DNA of 64,000 nt from Arthrobacter sp. Leaf141 (lineage in GTDB: Bacteria > Actinomycetota > Actinomycetes > Actinomycetales > Micrococcaceae). The notes under the pieces were generated by a model. It had not been told where the DNA came from and searched no databases. It was given only the letters and a program-made list of their open reading frames with translations. Below, one piece after another: positions 59,618 through 64,000 of the stretch (the stretch's first letter is position 1; each line of letters begins with the position of its first letter). The position numbers were made by a program, and so were the translations under genes. Location of the stretch: assembly GCF_001424565.1 (NCBI RefSeq), contig NZ_LMOL01000045.1, forward strand, positions 213-64,212. The letters are read 5' to 3'.

Positions 59618-60634
59618 ATGAACCAACCGCAGGGCCGGCCCAGGCCCAAGATCGACGACGTCGCCAGGGAAGCCGGAGTGTCCCGCGGGACGGTCTCGCG
59701 GGTACTCAACGGCGGGCACTGGGTCAGCCCGCCGGCCCTGGCCGCCGTCAACGCCGCCATCAAAAAAACCGGGTACCGGGTTAACCCGCATGCCCGGAAC
59801 CTGGCCACCAACAAGGCCAACTCGGTGGCGTTCCTGCTGACCGAAACGCATGACAGGCTGTTCGAGGATCCCAATTTTGCCGTCCTGATGCGCGGCGCCG
59901 CGGATGCCCTGGCCGAACATGACATCCCGCTGGTCCTGATCATGGCCGGCACGGACGACGAACAGCGCCGGGCCACCGATTTCCTTACCGCGGGCCATGT
60001 GGATGGGGTCCTGCTGGTGTCCTCACACGGCAGCAGGAAAGGCATCATCGCGGATATCATCGCCGCCGGCGTCCCCGCCATTGCCTGCGGCGTTCCCCTG
60101 GGGTTCGAAAAGAAGATGGGCTACGTGGCGGCCGACGACTACGAAGGAGCGCTTGACCTCCTCCGGTACCTGCGCGACGGCGGCCGGCAGCGGATTGCCA
60201 CCATCACCGGGCCGCAGGACACCTCCGGCGGCATCCGGCGCCTGGAGGCCTACCGCGCCCACCAGGGGGAACACTTTGATGCCGCCCTGGTGGCGAACGG
60301 CGACTACAGCCGCGAAAGCGGCGCCAAGGCAATGCGGGAACTCCTGGCACGGGTGCCGGACGTGGACGCCGTTTTTGCCGCAAACGACCTGATGGCGCTG
60401 GGCGCCCTGGACGTACTGCACGACGCCGGCCGGCGCACGCCCGAGGACGTGGCAGTGGTGGGGTTTGACGACATCGCCGCCGCGGCGGGCGCCACTCCCC
60501 CACTCACCACGGTCCGTCAGCCCTTCGAACGGATCAGCGGGGAAATGGTCCGGCTGCTCCTGGACGTGATTGCCGGCAAAAACCACGCCGCCATCACCAT
60601 TCCCACCGAAATGGTGGTCCGGGAGTCCGCCTAG
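59618..60634 (+). CDS. LacI-family regulator of galactan use
   Basis: The 338-residue protein has the HTH PKIDDVAREAGVSRGTVSRVLNGGHWVSPPALAAVNAAI with hinge NPHARNLA, then a sensor domain (GVLLVSSHGSRKGIIADII; DAVFAANDLMALGALDVL; VVGFDDIAAAAGATPPLTTVRQP). It ends the transporter system 2 operon and probably represses both divergent arms through the TGNNANCGNTNNCA sites, responding to a galactoside. Confidence 0.9.
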   Translation: MNQPQGRPRPKIDDVAREAGVSRGTVSRVLNGGHWVSPPALAAVNAAIKKTGYRVNPHARNLATNKANSVAFLLTETHDRLFEDPNFAVLMRGAADALAEHDIPLVLIMAGTDDEQRRATDFLTAGHVDGVLLVSSHGSRKGIIADIIAAGVPAIACGVPLGFEKKMGYVAADDYEGALDLLRYLRDGGRQRIATITGPQDTSGGIRRLEAYRAHQGEHFDAALVANGDYSRESGAKAMRELLARVPDVDAVFAANDLMALGALDVLHDAGRRTPEDVAVVGFDDIAAAAGATPPLTTVRQPFERISGEMVRLLLDVIAGKNHAAITIPTEMVVRESA

Positions 60635-60736
60635 GATCGAGGTCTCCGCAACACCTGGTACCAACCGCCGGGAGATCCTCAGCTTTTTCCAGTGCGTCCT
60701 GACGCCTTCACTGCGCACCAAAAAGGAGTTGCCACA

Positions 60737-61333
60737 ATGACTGATATTGCCTGGACCGAGGGGACCTGGACAACCAAACCGGCCCGCGTGGAGTTTGCCG
60801 GGGACGGCATGCGGGTGACCGCCGCCGAGAAAAGTGATGCGTGGCGCATCACTTCCTATGGATTCATCCACAACACCGAACACGCCCTCCTTGCGCCCTT
60901 TGAGCAGGAGACGGCCGTGGAGGTCTCCTTTTATCTCGATTTTTCCGCCCAGTTTGACCAGGCCGGGATCTTTGTCCGTGTCAATGAGGCAACGTGGATC
61001 AAGGCCGGTATCGAGTGGAGCGATGGTGAGGAGAGCCTCGGCGCGGTTGTGACGCGGGGAGCATCGGACTGGTCGCTGTCTCCGGTGCCTGGCTGGGAAG
61101 GCCGGCATGTCACTGTCCGGGCCAGCAGGTCCGGCGATGCTCTGACTGTCAGGGCCCGGGTTGACGACGAGCCGTGGCGCCTGGTGCGGGTGGCACCGCT
61201 TGAGACGGATGCTGTCGTCACCGCGGGCCCGTTCTGCTGCGCCCCTTCGCGCGATGACCTCACCGTGCATTTCACGTCCTGGCGAACGGCTGCCGTGGAC
61301 GTCAGCCTGCACCCCGAAGCGGGAGCGCAGTAG
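60737..61333 (+). CDS. DUF1349 family beta-sandwich protein
   Basis: An AAAAGGAG site lies 8 bases before the ATG at 60737. The 198-residue protein begins IAWTEGTWTTKPARVEFAGDG and has the DUF1349 core SAQFDQAGIFVRVNEATWIKAGIEWSDGEESLGAVVTRGASDWSL, a concanavalin-A-like fold. The family is often found beside sugar operons and is of unknown activity. No signal peptide. Its place between the galactan regulator and a rhamnogalacturonan lyase suggests a role on the imported sugars. Confidence 0.85.
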   Translation: MTDIAWTEGTWTTKPARVEFAGDGMRVTAAEKSDAWRITSYGFIHNTEHALLAPFEQETAVEVSFYLDFSAQFDQAGIFVRVNEATWIKAGIEWSDGEESLGAVVTRGASDWSLSPVPGWEGRHVTVRASRSGDALTVRARVDDEPWRLVRVAPLETDAVVTAGPFCCAPSRDDLTVHFTSWRTAAVDVSLHPEAGAQ

Positions 61334-61426
61334 GAACCAGGAGGTGTTCTCCGACGTTATGTGTCGCCTGGGACCCCGGGCTTCTACAACGTTTTACATA
61401 CCTCATCGGAGGACCTGCGGCAAGGG

Positions 61427-61474
61427 TTGCATTGTGCCCGCAGGCCCCTTAGGTTACTGGGGAAGCGTTTTCCC
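61427..61474 (+). promoter_or_regulatory. Candidate promoter and operator of the rhamnogalacturonan lyase gene
   Basis: TTGCAT (61427-61432) and TAGGTT (61450-61455) are 17 bases apart. Just downstream GGGGAAGCGTTTTCCC (61459-61474) is a near-palindrome around CG (6 of 8 pairs), as LacI-type operators are. The position over the expected transcription start suggests repression. Confidence 0.4.
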
Positions 61475-61499
61475 ATTTCCGGATTGAAAGGATTCACTG

Positions 61500-64000
61500 A
61501 TGAATCCGATAAGGACACCCGCGCGCCTCCTCTCCGTCGGCGCACTCGGCGCCGCACTGACCCTTGGCTGCCTGGCAGCCCCGGCGTCCGCCGTCGGGCC
61601 CTCCGCCGCAACGGGAAATCCCGGCATCCAACTGGACCAGCTGGACCGCGGCCTGGTGGCCGCGGGCACCTCCGAAGGTGTGTTCCTGAGCTGGCGGCTC
61701 CTGGGCCCCGAAGCCACGGGCTCGTCAGAAACCGGCCTGACCGGCGCCGACTTCAACGTCTACCGGGATGGCACCAGGCTCGCCACCGTCACGGACAGCA
61801 CCAACTACCTCGACCCCAGCGGAACCTCCGGTGCGGCCTATACGGTGCGGGCCGTCGTCGGCGGCGTGGAAGTGGACGCCAGCGCCCCCGCCACCGCTTG
61901 GAACAGCAATTTCGTCGACATTCCCCTGAAAAAGCCGGCCGACGGCGTCACCCCCGCGGGGCAGGCCTACACCTACTCGGCAAATGACGCCTCGGTGGGC
62001 GACGTGGACGGCGACGGGCAGTACGAATTCATCGTCAAATGGGACCCGAACAACTCAAAGGACGTCTCGCAGGTGGGCTACACCGGGAACACCTACGTGG
62101 ACACCTACAAGGCGGACGGCACCCTCCTGCACCGGATCGACCTGGGCGTGAACATCCGCTCCGGCGCCCATTACACCCAGCTGCTGGTCAACGACTTCGA
62201 CGGCGACGGCCGCGCCGAACTTATGATGAAAACAGCTCCCGGCACCAAAAGCACCAACTTCAACGCGGACGGCAGCGTGGCCGCGGAATCCTTCATCACC
62301 CTGCTGGCCGGGGACCTGGCCGCCGGCCACACCAACGCTGACGACTACCGCATGAGCGCGGCCGACTACTACCGGCACATGGTGGCCACGTTCCAGGGCT
62401 GGACCGCTCATCCCGAGGTCAAGTCCGGCCGCTGGCCCGCCACCCTGGAGGAAGCCTTCGGGATCCCGGCGCGGTACCGGTACCCGCTCTCGGAAGTCGA
62501 CGCCGCGTCGCTGACCAACTACTTCATGGACGTCTACGCGCCGGCCCGCAGCGCCCGGAACAACCTCCGCGCCTTCGAGGGCTTCATCGTTTCGGGCCCC
62601 GAGTACCTCACGGTGTTCGAAGGTGCCACGGGCAAGGAACTCAAAACGGTTGCCTACGAGCCGGGACGGCACGACGACGGCCTGATGTGGGGCGATTACG
62701 CCATGGCCCGCATTGAGCCGGGCAACCGCGTGGACAGGTTCCTGGCCGGCGTCGCCTACCTGGACGGCAAAAAGCCAGCTGCCGTGTTTGCCCGCGGCTA
62801 CTACACGCGCACCACAGTTGCGGCGTATACGTGGGACGGCCGGAACCTGGCCCCCGTCTGGGACGTCGACTCGGGCTGGACACCCATGACCAACCCGTTC
62901 AACGATTCCCCGCACGGCCGCGACGGCACCGACCCTGTGTACGGCAAACTCACCACACAGGGGTTCCACTCACTCAGCGCCGCTGATGTGGACGGCGACG
63001 GCCGGCAGGAGATTGTCTACGGTTCCGCCACGCTCGACGACGACGGGTCGCTGCTGTACAGCTCGTCCGGCATTCTGCCGCCCGGCAGCGCCGCCCCCGG
63101 CCAGGAGGCGCGGCTGGGGCACGGCGACGCCATGCACGTGGCGGACATCGATCCGGCCCGGCCCGGCAAGGAGATCTTCACCGTCCACGAAGGGGCCACC
63201 TACGCCCCTTTCGGCTACGCCATGCGGGACGCCGCCACCGGGCAGGTCCTGTTCGGGGACTATTCCGGCAAGGACACCGGCCGGGGCATGATCGGCGACG
63301 TGGACCCCTCGGTTCCGGGCATCGAAAACTGGGCCATCGGGATGCAGTCGGCCGCCGGCGAAAAAATTTCCGCCGCAACACCCGGAACCAACATGAGCAT
63401 CCGCTGGGCCGCGGACATGACCACCCAGCTGATCAACGGCTCGGGTGACCAGACCCCCACGATTGATGACTGGAAGCGGGGCCGGCTGCTCACCGCCACC
63501 GATACCCGCACCAACAACGGCACCAAGGGCACCCCCAGCCTGGTGGCGGACGTGGTGGGCGACTGGCGAGAGGAAATGCTGGTCCGGACCGCAGACAGCT
63601 CCGCCCTGCGGATGTACATGAGCACCGAGGTCACCAACCACAAGCTGTACACCCTGATGCACGACCCGCAATACCGCGCAGAGGTGGCGCGACAAAACAC
63701 CACCTACAACCAGCCGTCCTACACGGACTTCTACCTGGCCTCGGACATGGACTTTGCCGGCGTTCCCCTGCGGGCCGCCTGGCTGCCCGGCAGCGTGAAG
63801 GCCCTGCAGCATGTCCTGGAAGACCTGGTGGAATCGGGCGACGTCGGCGGGCCGGTAGCCAGCCAGCTTACCGCCACCGTCCAGCAGGCCGGCCGCTCCG
63901 TTGCCGACGGCGACCCCGCCAAGGCCGCCAAGACACTGCAGCGGTTCGTTAAGTTCCTGGCCCAGCAGAAGGGGCCGGACCAGGTGTCCCCTGCCGCCCG
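61500..64000 (+). CDS. Secreted rhamnogalacturonan lyase, PL11 (3' end beyond window)
   Basis: An AAAGGA site precedes the ATG at 61500. The frame stays open to the window end (833 codons seen). A signal peptide (LLSVGALGAALTLGCLAAPASA) is followed by a fibronectin-like start (IQLDQLDRGLVAAGTSEGVFLSWRLLG) and an eight-bladed propeller with many DxDxDG calcium loops (GDVDGDGQYEF; DFDGDGRAEL; DVDGDGRQEI), all diagnostic of PL11. It cuts the rhamnogalacturonan I backbone. A helical stretch at the end (ALQHVLEDLVESGDVGG) begins an extra C-terminal module that runs off the window. Confidence 0.92.
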   Translation, partial: MNPIRTPARLLSVGALGAALTLGCLAAPASAVGPSAATGNPGIQLDQLDRGLVAAGTSEGVFLSWRLLGPEATGSSETGLTGADFNVYRDGTRLATVTDSTNYLDPSGTSGAAYTVRAVVGGVEVDASAPATAWNSNFVDIPLKKPADGVTPAGQAYTYSANDASVGDVDGDGQYEFIVKWDPNNSKDVSQVGYTGNTYVDTYKADGTLLHRIDLGVNIRSGAHYTQLLVNDFDGDGRAELMMKTAPGTKSTNFNADGSVAAESFITLLAGDLAAGHTNADDYRMSAADYYRHMVATFQGWTAHPEVKSGRWPATLEEAFGIPARYRYPLSEVDAASLTNYFMDVYAPARSARNNLRAFEGFIVSGPEYLTVFEGATGKELKTVAYEPGRHDDGLMWGDYAMARIEPGNRVDRFLAGVAYLDGKKPAAVFARGYYTRTTVAAYTWDGRNLAPVWDVDSGWTPMTNPFNDSPHGRDGTDPVYGKLTTQGFHSLSAADVDGDGRQEIVYGSATLDDDGSLLYSSSGILPPGSAAPGQEARLGHGDAMHVADIDPARPGKEIFTVHEGATYAPFGYAMRDAATGQVLFGDYSGKDTGRGMIGDVDPSVPGIENWAIGMQSAAGEKISAATPGTNMSIRWAADMTTQLINGSGDQTPTIDDWKRGRLLTATDTRTNNGTKGTPSLVADVVGDWREEMLVRTADSSALRMYMSTEVTNHKLYTLMHDPQYRAEVARQNTTYNQPSYTDFYLASDMDFAGVPLRAAWLPGSVKALQHVLEDLVESGDVGGPVASQLTATVQQAGRSVADGDPAKAAKTLQRFVKFLAQQKGPDQVSPAA

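Noticed and set aside
61449..61458. Iron-box half site TTAGGTTA upstream of the lyase gene
   Set aside because: Only one half matches and the gene has no iron link; it overlaps a plausible -10 box instead.
1..64000. tRNA, rRNA, transposase or phage genes
   Set aside because: I looked for T-loop-like GGTTCGAATCC strings, rRNA-like stretches and recombinase or transposase motifs and saw none.

Overview
This window is chromosomal DNA of a high-GC Gram-positive actinobacterium. Gene content and style point to the Micrococcaceae, most likely Arthrobacter or Pseudarthrobacter: strong GC third-position bias, GTG/TTG starts, many ATGA start/stop overlaps, a Ku/LigD pair with an actinobacterial POL-PE-LIG ligase, a desABCD-type siderophore operon, DUF6458 and dodecin. 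The genus is an inference from gene families; no rRNA gene is present to test it. I see no tRNA, rRNA, CRISPR array, transposase or prophage gene.

Layout. 1-4 kb: the end of an unrecognised gene, a small P-loop ATPase, pxpA, a hydrophobic unknown protein and an MFS exporter. 4-7.7 kb: GH65 glycoside phosphorylase plus beta-phosphoglucomutase, behind a promoter whose spacer carries a perfect cre/LacI-type palindrome. 7.7-9 kb: a serine hydrolase, a small DUF6458 protein and a duplicated terminator. 9-13.4 kb: a fructose PTS operon (DeoR-type regulator, FruK, EIIABC, HPr). 13.5-16.1 kb: an SRPBCC protein, a methyltransferase and Ku. 16.1-18.7 kb: LigD, divergent from Ku (NHEJ). 19.7-23.4 kb: an MHS symporter, a FUSC exporter and an SDR. 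23.5-28.8 kb: a four-gene, fully overlapping hydroxamate siderophore operon behind an IdeR/DtxR-type iron box. 29-30.9 kb: small unknown proteins, a GNAT and DUF1304.

30.9-36.7 kb is an acid-sugar catabolic operon: DUF1537 kinase, LtnD-like dehydrogenase, GntP permease and a class II aldolase, divergent from an FCD-type GntR regulator. It lacks the usual OtnC and OtnI and has an FBP-type aldolase instead.

36.8-47.4 kb and 52.3-64 kb together form a large pectin/rhamnogalacturonan-I locus, interrupted by 47.5-52.2 kb (dodecin, a small protein, an XRE regulator, two aldo/keto reductases, an epimerase-like protein). The first half has a PmoA/DUF6807-GH43-LacI operon, divergent from a sugar ABC transporter that runs into two consecutive PL1-CE8 (pectate lyase-pectin methylesterase) fusion genes, the second with a truncated esterase domain. 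The second half has a secreted GH53 galactanase and a GH42 beta-galactosidase, divergent from a second sugar ABC transporter, then its LacI regulator, a DUF1349 protein and a PL11 rhamnogalacturonan lyase that runs off the end. Together these would de-esterify and cut homogalacturonan, cut the rhamnogalacturonan backbone, trim galactan and arabinan side chains, import the oligomers and hydrolyse them inside the cell.

Recurring regulatory features are LacI-type operators in the sugar divergons and strong intercistronic hairpins without U-tracts inside the sugar operons.
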